Shown in pieces: positions 1-10,379 of a DNA stretch of 26,952 bases. The notes under the pieces were generated by a model that was not told where the DNA came from, made no database searches, and worked only from the letters and a program-made list of their open reading frames with translations. A program made the translations under genes and the position numbers. Every line of letters starts with the position of its first letter. The first letter of the stretch is position 1. The stretch is from Fomitopsis serialis (Eukaryota > Basidiomycota > Agaricomycetes > Polyporales > Fomitopsidaceae): positions 1 to 26,952 of the forward strand of contig NW_025955446.1 in NCBI RefSeq assembly GCF_022376445.1, in the 5' to 3' direction.

Positions 1-559
1 ATCTCCTGGTACTTAATAGTGTGTCTTGCCTCCGTGCCCATAAGATTCTGAATGCTGGAACAGCGTGATCATGAGTAGTAGGCCATCATGCAACCCCAAA
101 GCAATGCTACCGCAAATTGAGTAAGCATACGCAGGATTGATCTGGTGATGTACTCACCTCCGCTACAACTTGAAATGCCTCTTCATAACTTCAGGGACCT
201 GTTCCTGCCAACTGCCATCAGTCTGCATGTGCCGCAATCGTCAAGCCTCAAGAAAGTCGTTTGGAGATACTTATGGGCAGCAATAGACCTGGTTCGAACG
301 GACGTCAACTCGAACGAAATAAGGGCCTATGTAAGTAGAAAGCTCGACGCTGGGTTCAAGTTCCATCGAAGGCTCGAATCCACGTATGATACTAGACCGT
401 GAGCGCTTGTAACAGCAGCCTGGGGACTCCGAGTCCCTCGGGGACAGGCGCACGTGGCTCTCACATCTTGAATCTCAACGACCACGTCCTCCCCAGTCCC
501 CATCCTCTCACTTTCAGCCAGCCAGCCGCTGTGTCGACGACCGCACACGACGCAGCGTC
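1..559. other. Upstream region of SEC11, no gene recognised
   Basis: No recognisable protein or RNA gene was found. A short open frame at 145-402 on the plus strand has no family signature and no clear splice partners. The stretch must contain the promoter and 5' leader of SEC11, whose start codon is at 560, but no convincing TATA box stands out. Positions 480-559 are pyrimidine-rich in places, which fits a fungal leader. Confidence 0.5.
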
Positions 560-1414
560 ATGTTCGCAGATGAGCTCAAGGCCCTCCGCAGGCTCGGCTT
601 CCGCCATGTGCGCTGTGCTCGTCTTGCTCGAGGTTTCGGACATTGACAAACTCGGTGGCGCAGGTCCTGCTACAAGTCCTCAACTTCATCCAAGTACTTG
701 GGTCGGGTTTCATGATGTGGAAGGGCCTTGGGCTCGTCACGAATACAGAGTCGCCAATCGTCGTCGTTCTCAGGTATGCTTCCTCGGTCATAATCGTGTG
801 TCGTGCTATGGTACTAAGCAGCCTGCGACGCAGTGGATCTATGGAACCTGCGTTCTACCGCGGTGACCTACTCTTTTTGACGAATCCAGTGGATCAGCGG
901 TATGCGACAGGTGACATTACTGTGTACAAGATCCCAGGCGCGGACATCCCCATCGTCCATCGAGTACTGGAAACGCACGATGTGGTCTCGAAGCGCGCCG
1001 AGTACGTATTTTGCTCGGCTGGTGCTCGTCGCTGAATCAAGGAAATCTTTGCTTAGCTACGTGGCTGCAAGTCCATTGGCACAACCTCAGCTGCTGCTGA
1101 CGAAGGGAGACAACAACCCCGTTGACGATCTTGACTTGTACCAAGGCTTGGAATGGCTGGAGCGGAGACATATAATCGGGAAGGTGCAGGCGTGAGTACA
1201 GTCGACCTTCATTCTATGTTGGTCTAATTATGCACCCATATCAGCTTCCTTCCGTATGTCGGATATGTGACCATTGCCATGGTACGCTTCTACTTGACGC
1301 TTCATTATACCCGGCGCGGCTGATAAGACCGTCTTACTCCAGAACGACTTCCCGCAGCTCAAATACGCGCTGTTAGGGGGTCTCGGCTTGCTCGCTCTTA
1401 TACAGCGCGAGTAA
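560..1414 (+). CDS. SEC11: Signal peptidase complex catalytic subunit Sec11
   Basis: This encodes the catalytic subunit of the ER signal peptidase complex, which removes signal peptides from secretory and membrane proteins in the ER lumen. Six exons fit consensus splice sites and phase: 560-607, 664-773, 834-1005, 1091-1191, 1245-1281 and 1343-1414, giving 179 aa, the usual length for fungal Sec11. The N-terminus ([11 protein letters not shown]) leads into one hydrophobic anchor. Family motifs follow in order: the catalytic serine in [12 protein letters not shown], with the serine codon split by intron 2; the catalytic histidine in [10 protein letters not shown]; and the aspartate region KGDNNPVDD. 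Next come [33 protein letters not shown] and a short hydrophobic tail ending in ALIQRE. The donor of intron 3 (gtattt at 1006) is weak but is the only choice that keeps phase into LLLTKGDNN. The gene looks intact and is not visibly co-regulated with its neighbours. Confidence 0.95.
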
Positions 1415-2067
1415 GCGTGTGCCTTCGCTTTCGCTGTCGCCCTCGCTCTGTCGATGTATTCTTGGTACTGGGTCAACTCGGATTAATTATTAGCTAATGC
1501 CTCCGCTGGTTGACCATTGTGGCGCCCGATGGCTTGACATGAGAAGATCGAAAGTTGTACTGGATGCGCCATCTGCTTAGCTGCTTTTCTCGTGACTATA
1601 GGGCCCTCTCACGTTCGTGGCTTATCTTCTCAAATGCCTCAGAGCTTCTCCGATGATAACCAACAATGCTTCTCGTCGAACTCGCCTCCGACGCGCAACT
1701 GGTTCGTCGACCAAAGCTTGCTCGCGTCCTCATCGCACGGTACCAGCACAGTGCGAGTGTATCAATGCATCGTACATGCTCACCTGGCCGGGCTTGTTCG
1801 CTTCATAAACCGAAGTGGTATGTAGTGGACGCTAACATTGCCAGGCGTTTCTGTTCTTATCTCCGTTGGCGGCGGACTGTGCTGTCGAGCTAGCTGAGGA
1901 CACGGAAGGCTTCCCACCCCATCCTGGGGCGTCCGGGACCCAACGTGACAGTATCCTTCCGTGGTCCCACCAATCATTCCCCACTCGAGGTACAAAACTT
2001 CCTCGCCCGAGGAGTCGCGTGCGCCAAACCTTCTGCCTCAGTTCTCCTTGTACAACCAGACTGGGTC
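1415..2067. other. Intergenic between SEC11 and the permease
   Basis: No gene was recognised. Short overlapping open frames at about 1590-1890 on the plus strand have no family motif, and competing frames of similar length argue against coding. The right part is the upstream region of the permease. The SEC11 3' UTR presumably ends near the left edge, but no polyadenylation signal could be assigned. Confidence 0.4.
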
Positions 2068-2075
2068 TATATAAG
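2068..2075 (+). promoter_or_regulatory. TATA box of the purine-cytosine permease
   Basis: TATATAAG lies about 60 bp before the permease start codon at 2131, on the coding strand. The match to the TATA consensus and the spacing both fit a fungal core promoter. The start of transcription was not determined. Confidence 0.6.
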
Positions 2076-2130
2076 ACTGGCCGTCCAGCGCCGCGATTTG
2101 CGACCTGGCCCTGGATACCTCCCTCTGGCG

Positions 2131-4339
2131 ATGGCGGACCATCTTGACGCGGGGATCGAGGAGCGCAGGCGGTCGAGCGGCTCGGACTCGGACTTCGAAG
2201 AGCTGAAAGCTGGACTCGATCCGGAAAAGAATGAAGTGGTCGTCGACGTCCTCCCCATAGTGGATCCCGAGGGCGGGTGTAAGACGCCACGTCTGTCGCC
2301 GTGTGGCGCTGTACAGGATGGCGTTTCCCCGACTCAGACCTGGCTGTCGAAGATCACGCACATGCTCGCGGAATGGGGAATAGAGACGAACGGGTGCGTC
2401 CAGCTCTTCGCGCGCGAGTCGTCCGTCTGCTCACGATCGTGCGTTTCGCAGAATCGATCCTGTCCCTCCGGAGCAGCGGACGGATAAACGGCTGTACCAG
2501 CTGTTCTTCGTGTGGTTCTCCGCGAACGCGAACATCCTGACGTGAGACGAAGGTCTCCTGCGTGAAGCGCCCTTGCTGATGCTTTCGGTCGTAGGATGGC
2601 CGCTGGCACCGTAGGGCCTGTGTTCTACGGGCTCGGTATCAGGGACGCTTGTTTGGTCATCGTTTTCGTGAACGTGGTGTGCGTCCGGGTGTGGTGTTCC
2701 ATGGTCTTCGCCAGCTGATTGTTCTGCAGCCTCAGTTCGTTTCCGGCATTCTTGTGAGTCGTGTCTGAAGTGACATCATGACCCGCGGCTGACGTCGTCG
2801 CTACAGCGCGGTGTTTGGCCCGAAGCTCGGAACGCGTTCTATGGTCCACGCGCGGTTTTCATGGGGGTGAGTGGGCACCTCAGCGTCGCCAGTCCAGTAC
2901 CGACGTCTGGCTAGATATTACGGCGCAATCATCCCAAGCATCCTCAACATACTATCGTGCCAGGGGTATCTCATCCTCAACACGATCATCGGCGGCCAGA
3001 CCCTCGGCAGCATCTCCTCGCACCTGAACGCGACGCTCGGAATTGTCATCATCGGCCTCATCACCCTCGTGGTCTGTCTTTCCCTAGCCGTCCGAGTCAG
3101 CGCCTCGTCCTCATCGCTCAAACGACTCGTAGGTGGTCGTCAGCGGATATCGCGTCCTGCATTGGTACGAGACGTTCGTGTGGATACCGAACGTCATCGC
3201 CTTCGTCGTGATGGTTGCTGTCAGCGGGAAACACGTCGTCGACGCGCCCCTCTCCGGAACGACGCCGGTGTATGGGTCTACTATCATGACCTTCGGAGCG
3301 ACGCTTACGGCCACTGTCGTGAGCTGGGCTACGATCTCGGCAGACTACGGCGTCTACCACGACCACACCGCAAGCAGGTGAGTGTGAGACGGACAATACG
3401 TATTGCGCATTGACGACGTATCGTTGAATTAGCTGGCGCATATTCATCTATACCTACCTCGGATTCGTCGTCTCCAGCGTGCGCAGAAGAACCATGCCTA
3501 TACGTGTTTGCGGTGACTGATCCCTCTCGCTAGATGCCAGCGCAGCTGATAGGTGCATCGCTTGCCGCTACTGCTGTCTACATGCCATCATGGCGTGCGG
3601 GCCTAGGAAACGGCAACAACATCGGAGGGCTCATTGCCGCCGTTCTTGAACCTGCGGGCGGCTTTGGCAAATTCCTCCTCGTCCCCCTATCGCTAACTGC
3701 GCCCAGCCAGTGCGCGCCGTCGATGTATACGGTGTGCACGAGCTTCATGACTATAGGGCGGGTGTTCCAGCGCCTACCGCGGTTTGTCGTGGCGATTCTC
3801 TCTACAGTAATGTGAGTGGTTGGCATGCATTCTTGCCGCTGCGCTCCCCCGTGGCTTCGGACGCTGACCGGTCCGTTATCGCATACAGCCTCATTCCCGT
3901 GGCAGTCGTCGGTTCCACTCGGTTCTATGCTACGTTTGCCTCGATCCTCAGTGCGTCCAGACGTTTTTCCATGTCATATCACTAGTCTCATATTCTCGCA
4001 GGCTTCATAGGCTACTGGCTCGCGCCGTTCTTTACTATCGTTCTCGTAGAGCACTTCTTCTATCGCAAGGGCCGCTGGTCCTCATACGACGTCTTTGAAG
4101 CGTGGGACCAGCCGGGACACCCGAACCTCCCGCGAGGATACGCTGCGGTCTTCACGTTCGTCGTCGCCATCGGCGTCATCGTGCTCTCCATGGAGCAGGA
4201 TTGGTGGACGGGACCTATTGCTGCTGCCGGGACGGGAGACGTGGGAATGTTACTGGGATTCGTTGTTTCGATTCCAGTGTACTTTTATGCGCGATGGGCA
4301 GAGAAACGGTGGATTGAACCACGTGTATACTGTGGCTGA
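2131..4339 (+). CDS. Purine-cytosine permease, NCS1 family (Fcy2-like)
   Basis: This is a plasma-membrane proton-coupled importer of cytosine and purines, by similarity to yeast Fcy2. Eleven exons give an uninterrupted frame: 2131-2393, 2452-2541, 2595-2678, 2730-2753, 2807-2866, 2915-3071, 3133-3377, 3433-3478, 3534-3811, 3889-3950 and 4002-4339. The product is 548 aa, close to the family length. It has a hydrophilic acidic N-terminal tail and about 12 hydrophobic segments. Family landmarks are GIETNGIDPVPPEQRTDKR before TM1, AAGTVGPVFYGLG, FGPKLGTRSMVHARFSWGYYG, NTIIGGQTL, GYRVLHWYETFVWIPN, WATISADYGVYH, SWRIFIYTYLG, QCAPSMYTVCTSFMT and SFIGYWLAPFFTIVLVEHFFYR. Exon 4 is only 24 nt, chosen because it restores both phase and the spacing between NVV and FGPK. 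The last three codons and the stop come from an inserted element (4330-4703); the gene otherwise appears functional. Confidence 0.93.
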
Positions 4340-4703
4340 CCCAGCTTTGCAAAACGGACCAGATATGCAAAATGACGATTCTGCCCTCATACAGGGCCAA
4401 AACTCTTCGGAAAAAAAGGGTTTGAATTGCTTTGTATGCTACCATTATTGTATCAGATGCTCGGAGGGCGGGACGCGATATGCGTGGAAAGAAAAATGCA
4501 ATGCTCTGTTTTCGGCGGGAGGGCGAGTCTCGTTTGCACGGCTGCCGACTGCATGTTCCTGCCTTCGTAAACATACAGAAATATTCATGCATGCAATCAA
4601 TAAGTATAAGAATGGTACTATGAGAAAGAATCCCGCGGACCCTCCGATTTGAAGTGTGCGGGACAGCTTTGCAAACGTGTTTGCAAAGCTGGGTCAGCCA
4701 CAG
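4330..4703. mobile_element. 374-bp non-autonomous TIR element (MITE-like) with TA target duplication
   Basis: The ends are perfect 24-bp inverted repeats at 4330-4353 and 4680-4703 (outer end CTGTGGCTGACCCAGC). TA lies directly outside each end (4328-4329 and 4704-4705), as expected of a TA target-site duplication. The 3' end also carries a 28-bp near-perfect palindrome (4664-4691: CAGCTTTGCAAAC, 2-nt centre, then its complement). No transposase frame is recognisable inside, so it would need a transposase supplied in trans. The TA duplication and size suggest a Tc1/mariner-related MITE, but this is inference. It lies inside the permease stop codon. Confidence 0.85.
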
Positions 4704-4705
4704 TA

Positions 4706-5771
4706 AGTGTCCTACCCCTGCAATACCTACCCCGTGCAATGCCTCCTGAACCGCGTACTGGGAGTGACCTCTATAAACACCACAGTCCACGACCTGTGCG
4801 ACAGTCTCCGTTGCAGACCGTCAAGCCAGCCGGGGATGCAGCAACTCGAGGCGAACACAGCACGCGTGCACGGCTGAGTCGAGCTGAGCCTGGAGATGAC
4901 GCACCAACTCTATTCTCGAGGGTGAGTTCGTCGAAAACAATATTTACTGCCGGCGCGATCGATGAGGCTAAATCGGGTCCCGGGAGCGTATTGAATTTCA
5001 AGAAATAGGATCCGCGGAGGCCTACGTATCGATCGATAGGAAGTCGAGCCACACTGATTTGGTTATCATCGTATAAGTAATGGAAAGGAAACCCTGCAGC
5101 GAAAGGTTCACATCTTCTTTCTCGTCACCGACCAGGTCGTCTACCGGCCTATTCGACATGAATACCACTGGACGATTCATAATGGTGCACAATCATCGTC
5201 GATGGTCAGTCAACTTGCTCGCTTGAATCTCCACGTCACGGTAAATCTTGGCAGATGCCCTTTCTTCAGCGACTCATCCGACTTCAAGGCATCAGCTCTG
5301 CAACGGGAACTTTGATCCTACTGCCCCTCGTCGCTCTGACTCGTGGTTTGTCAGCCTGTCAAATAGGACCTGGGGGCTTCGCTGTGTGCCGTGACTACAT
5401 GCAACAAGTTGCCGCCTATGCCCATCCTAATGACATGCGCTGAACAACCGAGGGCATGTCATTGCTGTGTAAGTAGTCAAATCTTCGTGTCGCATCTCGG
5501 TCTATGCGTCGCTGCTTCCCTTAGTTGACTGCGAACTAGATATCTACCGCCGGTACACTGCATCGAGGCAACTGGAAGCGAACATGCGTACATAGGTCCG
5601 TATGTTGCCTTCTCAGTATATATATCTTTGCGCGACAAGTGTTTTCTATCCAGGTGTATGCGTATCGTGCCTGGCATGATGCGCTATGGTGTCGCGGTGC
5701 GTGGAATTGAGTCTCCGCGTACGAATGATCCCTTCCTGCCCCGACTATTCTTGAGGCCCTGTTATGCACCT
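4706..5771. other. Intergenic, no gene recognised
   Basis: This stretch lies between the permease and gene X. Frames of 60-120 codons occur on both strands, but none shows a family motif, paired splice sites or consistent codon use. The first part presumably holds the 3' UTR of the permease, separated from its gene by the inserted element. Confidence 0.4.
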
Positions 5772-5815
5772 GTTATGAGCTATTCATGATCATAGCTTTC
5801 CTGATAGCTCATAAC
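5772..5815. repeat. Inverted repeat (11-bp arms) carrying one copy of a 20-bp direct repeat
   Basis: GTTATGAGCTA at 5772-5782 is the reverse complement of TAGCTCATAAC at 5805-5815, giving an 11-bp stem with a 22-nt loop. The left arm runs into a 20-bp sequence (5773-5792) that recurs at 6016-6035, across the stop codon of gene X. The repeat could be a local duplication of that gene's 3' end, or a binding or insertion site. Confidence 0.6.
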
Positions 5816-6015
5816 ATGAGGACAACTCGAGCCCTCGTTAGTCAATCATGACTCCACGTATGAACCGTTTAGTTGCAATGTCAGCCGAAAATTATGTTCA
5901 GACGTCGATATAGATTATATGCAGTCGCCTGAGCGACAATGCCGATCCTGGAGATAGCAACTGTACGTAGACGTGACATGGGTAGTCCGGTACATGGTAA
6001 ATACCAGCGATGAGA

Positions 6016-6035
6016 TTATGAGCTATTCATGATCA
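6016..6035. repeat. Second copy of the 20-bp direct repeat, at the gene X stop codon
   Basis: The sequence TTATGAGCTATTCATGATCA is identical to 5773-5792, 243 bp to the left. Read on the minus strand it encodes the last residues and the TAG stop of gene X. Confidence 0.7.
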
Positions 6036-7805
6036 AAGCCATGAAGGCGGAGGCGACACGCATCCACAGCAGAGTCCACTTCGTCAAGTGAGCCCCCATC
6101 ATTGTGAGCCACGAATGTGGCTACCGCGTCCCAGAATTCCCTTGGTAGCGTTGGCGCTTCGTCGCCACGATAGGCCGCCATTGATGGGGCTAGATTCTCG
6201 AGGAACGCTTGGGCGCGGATCTTCCGGATGTCTGCGGCAAGCATATTCACACCGAATTGAACAGCCTGAGCATCGGCATAGGCGTCCGAGTCAGAGGTTC
6301 CAGACGTAGTGGGAGCGACATCTCGCTCGCGGGGTATGTAGCCACTGTTGTCGAACGGTACGTGGATTGAGCTTGGTGCCACATATTGGTCTGGAAGCCA
6401 GGATCGTCCCGCCACGATCCTGCGACGTTCAACGCATACGGTGATGGAACGGTCACGTGAGCCATCTCTTGTGAAGGTCGTTCGAAGTAGGCGCAGTCAA
6501 TCGGTACTGGAGAGTGGCTAGGCGGCACGACATGCGGGCGTGTCGTGTTGTCCCCGTAAGGCCCCGCTTCAGATTGAGGGCGAGCATCTACTGAGGAGGG
6601 TTGCTGTGTAGGGCCAATCGCGGGCGATACAGCAAGGAATGGCGCGTTCCTGCGCGAAGGCGGTATCCCGCCGGCTGGCGGCTCCATTGGCAGGTTGGCC
6701 ACTGTCAACGTGGTGTCCGTCCAAGCGGGGCGCCCAGAGGCTTCCGCAGGGCCAGCTGTGGTAGCCAGATCCGAATCAGGGTTGTCGAAGTGCCACGATT
6801 TAAGTATCGCATCGGCGGAGGCAGCGCTGACGCGATGATGGACCGTTCGGGGTTTCTTGATCGGGCGAGCAACAATGTCCAGTGCGCCGTTGTTGCCAAC
6901 ATCGTTATCAGCATCCGTCGCGGGCCGTTTCTTCCTCTTAGCCTGCGGACGGCTCGGTACGTTCTCCCTAACTAGGATGTTTGAGGTCTCTTCGGACTTC
7001 CAGGGAATACCTCCCTTGATATCACGCGATCAACGACCTCGACGCGGAGTAGCTGTCAAAACACTGCTCACCTCCGGAATGCCCGTGAGGCGCCAATCGA
7101 CTACTCCAATGTGACCTTGACTCCGAGTCTGGGTCTGCCGAATGACGGCCCACTTCTGCTTCTGCTTCTGCGTCTTCAACACCGGTAGCATACTGTCCTT
7201 TGTAGGGGGAGGAAGGACGGAGTTGCGCAGCAGCTGAGATGATGAGTGCTCGTAATCAGCTTGGGAGTAGAATACAACGAATAGCTGCGAAGAGACGGAT
7301 CGGAGACTTAGCGTCCACAACTGCTCGTGTGCGAGGCGGCGGTGTTTGAAACGTATCGCCCGTATCAACGGCGGTGTAGATCGATGAGTGGCTCACCCAT
7401 TGTTCGCCACAAATGGACAGCTAGCCGATACAGTACCGCCATTGTCCCCGCCAGGGACGTAATCGAGCAGCTTTGTCTGTCTGCTCTGCAATGGACAAGC
7501 AGAACAGAGTGAGACCTGCAGAAACCACGGTGTGACGCCGCCCTGGTCTCTATCATGCCTGCCGAGACGTCTGGGATTCCGAAATCGAAGCAATAACACA
7601 TGATATGCTAGAAAGCGGATGTATGAGACAGCTAAGCGCAGCGTTTGCATGCTGTCAGTGAAACCAATTTCTATTCAGAGGATTCGTGTGATGTTCAGAT
7701 AACTTACCGTGTCATGCCTCCGATGGTGATCAAAGAGGCCTTGCGGTACCTTGTCGATGAAGCGTCAATGGCCCGGGTTGCCCAGGACGTACGGGTGACC
7801 AGACG
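6023..7805 (-). CDS. Gene X: putative bHLH-type regulatory protein, gene model incomplete
   Basis: Minus-strand coding segments can be followed but not joined into one certain model. At the 5' side a segment (7805-7708) joins across a consensus 56-nt intron (7707-7652) to give GGMTR followed by MQTLRLAVSYIRFLA. This resembles bHLH helix 2 (compare the KIQTLKLAARYIDFL type in animal Twist). No clear basic region or helix 1 is visible, and a TGA lies in frame just upstream. Then comes a segment reading LFVVFYSQADYEH and VVDWRLTGIPE, ending at a gtgagc donor. A long Pro/Ser-rich region follows, with basic NLS-like stretches (AKRKKRP, RPIKKPR). The C-terminal 110 residues (ending HGFDHE, TAG at 6025-6023) are in a frame shifted by one base. 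A 68-nt intron (gtatgc donor) or a one-base deletion near 6400 could explain that. It may be a nuclear transcription factor, or a decaying copy of one. Confidence 0.45.
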
Positions 7806-8027
7806 TCAACCTCAAGACGGCGGCATGACATAGCTGGCCATGGTATTAGTGATGTCACTGTTGCCTCGTCGACTCGGAAATGTCGTCAATCGAGATCTAT
7901 TGGGACCACTTCGATGAGGTGTACTGTTTACACGACAGTACCCTAGACGCAGACTTCGAGTCAAAAGTAAGGATCAGTACATGAAAATACCACAAGACCT
8001 ATACACGACCTACCAAGCCAATTACTA

Positions 8028-8558
8028 CTAGCAGCGGACCACAGTCCACCATCGTACCTCTTGGTCGATTCCAGCTTTCGCGATCAGATTCTTGACGACA
8101 TCGAATTGTTTTTGAGTAGGTCTCTTCTCGAAGTCCGTGTCTTTGCAGAAATACAAAACGTGAGTTTCTAGTTCTCCACAGTCTCTTGCGGCCTGTTTGA
8201 CGGAATCAGGCGCTTCGTCATCGATTAGGCAGACCTCGTTCTGGAGAGTGTAGCCAATCTTGGACGAGAGCTGTATGAGCAGATTGGCGCCGGCAACCAA
8301 GAAGTCCTGCGTCTTCTTGGCGGGTCGGTATGTCGCCCACACTTGCACCCACTGGGCTTCAGTGAGGGCGAATCCGAGAAGTAAGGGCCCACCACCGTTC
8401 TTATACGATCGGGGCGGAGGCGGGCTGACGTCAACTAGTGGGCCTCTTGTGGACCGCGGTTGCAACGACTCTGATGTCTCGAAGCAGGCTGGAATTTCAA
8501 GAGTCTGCGCACTGGCATCTTTATGGGGATGCGATGTCTGACAGGGATGTCCGATCAT
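8028..8558 (-). CDS. H1: orphan 176-aa protein, paralogue of H2
   Basis: An uninterrupted minus-strand frame of 176 codons. I do not recognise the family, but it is clearly homologous to H2 (12674-13266), which has the same length. Shared blocks in order are SPPPPRS or NPPPPRS, a PLLLGFALT(E/D)xQW motif at about residues 59-71, IDDEAPDSVKQAARDCG at about 112-128, a CKDTDFExRP block, QFD, and a C-terminal AGIDQEVRWW. The N-terminal quarter is low-complexity and differs between the copies. There is no signal peptide or membrane segment, so a soluble intracellular protein is likely. The start at 8558 is the first ATG. H2 has a short first exon followed by an intron at the equivalent place, so the true H1 start could also lie upstream. 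Conservation between the copies supports it as a real gene. Confidence 0.7.
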   Translation of the reverse strand: MIGHPCQTSHPHKDASAQTLEIPACFETSESLQPRSTRGPLVDVSPPPPRSYKNGGGPLLLGFALTEAQWVQVWATYRPAKKTQDFLVAGANLLIQLSSKIGYTLQNEVCLIDDEAPDSVKQAARDCGELETHVLYFCKDTDFEKRPTQKQFDVVKNLIAKAGIDQEVRWWTVVRC

Positions 8559-10379
8559 ATACCACTCAGCCTGCCATAATGACGAATGGACTTTGAAGTG
8601 GATTTTGCCTCACCTGAACCGCAGCATCCATCTTCCAATGTCACGAAGACCGTATTGCGAGGCCGTAGTATATTGAATCCGAAGACGCTGAGCCTCAATA
8701 ACGAAGAGTCGCGGTTAGTTGATCCTAGTTCACGTAGTCTGTTTAGAATAGCTCATTGCCGAGTCATTTGCGAACGTACCAGGCCTCCTCCAAGAGTATC
8801 AAGACACGTTCACTTCCGAGTCGTGTGACAGCGTGCACTGACGGTGCGCTGCGGGTCTGGCGAGCTCACAGAGAGGATTCTCTTCGTAGGTGCGTCGCTG
8901 TCGTGTTGAGAGTAGTCTTGTTTGTTCCATTTCCCTGATGAGAGAGCAGAGGTCGACGTTGACACGAGGATCAAGACGTAATGAGGTGGCGGGCATCCCA
9001 AATAGGCAAGTAACGATATACGTCGAAAGTAGGTCGCTGACTCAGTGACTGCGCCTCGCAACGCTCATCTTCATATTTCTCGCCAGCTGTGGCTGATTTC
9101 GCAATGTCAACTCCCCCTAGCATGATGTGCGTGGTCTGTGCTTCAGATGTAAGTATATGGCTGAATGGTATCTCATGGTCACAGTCATCACGTTTGGTTC
9201 CGCCCTCCCCACTCAACAAGGTCGTGTTTAGGGTCTGCCTACGGGAGACTAGCATGACGGCGCTTGACTCTATGATGATCCTCGTCCACTGCCCCTTGCT
9301 CAGATGCTCAGCGCATTTATCGTCGCCTGCCTCTCCTGCTCAGGGTACCAGGAGAACATGCAACGTTCACGAATACTGGTCATGATGTCATCCGTCCAGT
9401 CCGTCATGGTTCGCCGCAAGCGAACCCTTGCCGTGCCGTATGTGCCATCACTGGCAAACGCGCAGAGCTATGTGAGATAAGTAGCCGTTCGTGCCGCATC
9501 TCTCAACTTTTTTTCTATTGAAAGCGCAGCTTCGAAAGAGCCGGAGAACGGTGAGTGCTGCATTGTGCATAGCAATACGAAGGGGTGGATGAGTGGCTCG
9601 CGTCAACGAGCCCAGATTAGACTGAGAAGCCGCGGAGCATCTCTGGCTATACTGTGCGACTTCCCTCCCCAGCGTGGTGCTACGCCACATGTGGTGTCTG
9701 GGTCGGATCATCAACAGAAGTTGTAAGTGTTCCGTCAGTCTGTTCGCTGCAATGTTCGCGGGTGTACATGTATGAAATTGACATTAATCCTACTGGACGG
9801 CATGCCCTCTTGTTCGCAGGCTGCAGCACTGCTCGCTTAGCGGTACGTCTGATGAGCTGCGAACAACACAGTTCACTGCGGAGAGTCATGGCCGAATATC
9901 AATCTTCTAGGTAGATTCATGCCGGCATGCATTTCTCGCGATTGCTGTCAGGAATTGGAGGGTATCCTACCAAAGGCCAGCGGCACACAGATTATCACTG
10001 TCCAAATGAGACTTGTCGTCCGCGCGCATGTCTAGGTACGTAGTTCAGATGTAATAATATAGCAATTGACGTCTCAAGAATGGCCATAGGTCATTGGCTG
10101 CAAGCCTTGAGCACCATGTAGCCCGCTTCCATGCTAGGAGAAGGAGGCTCGCGGAAAGACAAATATCACTGGCCAGCACTCTCTCGCGAGACTGCGCGAA
10201 GACACAACATTCGACAGAACTGCACGGCCGCTACGCAACCCATTTGGGCCGGCCCAAACACCGGCTCGTCTGTCCTAATGGCACGATTTTCTCTCTGGAA
10301 AGTGCGCGTCTTGCTTGCACAATTGGTAGAAGGCTCACTAGTCCGCTTCAGCTCTGGTCTTCCGTCATACTCAAAATCG
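8559..10379. other. Intergenic between H1 and TPS1
   Basis: No gene was identified. A plus-strand frame at 8586-8828 begins MDFEVDFASPEPQHP, but it overlaps the H1 promoter, matches no known family and has no downstream exon that can be joined with confidence. Frames at 8970-9390 and 9450-9910 compete on both strands and look random. The right end holds the TPS1 promoter, including a 16-bp perfect palindrome. Confidence 0.4.
10243..10258. promoter_or_regulatory. Perfect 16-bp palindrome upstream of TPS1
   Basis: TTTGGGCCGGCCCAAA is a perfect dyad, centred about 175 bp before the TPS1 start codon and about 130 bp before its TATA-like box. Its place and symmetry suggest a site for a dimeric regulator, but no factor can be named from the sequence. 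No similar site was seen upstream of the broken copy TPS2. Confidence 0.35.

Noticed and set aside
1592..1893. Possible short gene between SEC11 and the permease
   Set aside because: Three overlapping frames of similar length compete, with no motif and no consistent splice sites.
2279..2316. Candidate 38-nt intron in permease exon 1 (gtaaga to tacag)
   Set aside because: Removing it creates an immediate TGA and breaks the frame into the conserved WLSKITHMLAEWGIE block.
4215..4790. 191-codon minus-strand frame across the permease end and the MITE
   Set aside because: It spans two unrelated sequences (host gene and element), so it cannot be an ancient gene; no motif was seen.
8586..8828. Possible small plus-strand gene starting MDFEVDFASPEPQHP
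   Set aside because: It starts 28 bp from the divergent H1 start, has no homologue I know and no joinable downstream exon, so chance is more likely.
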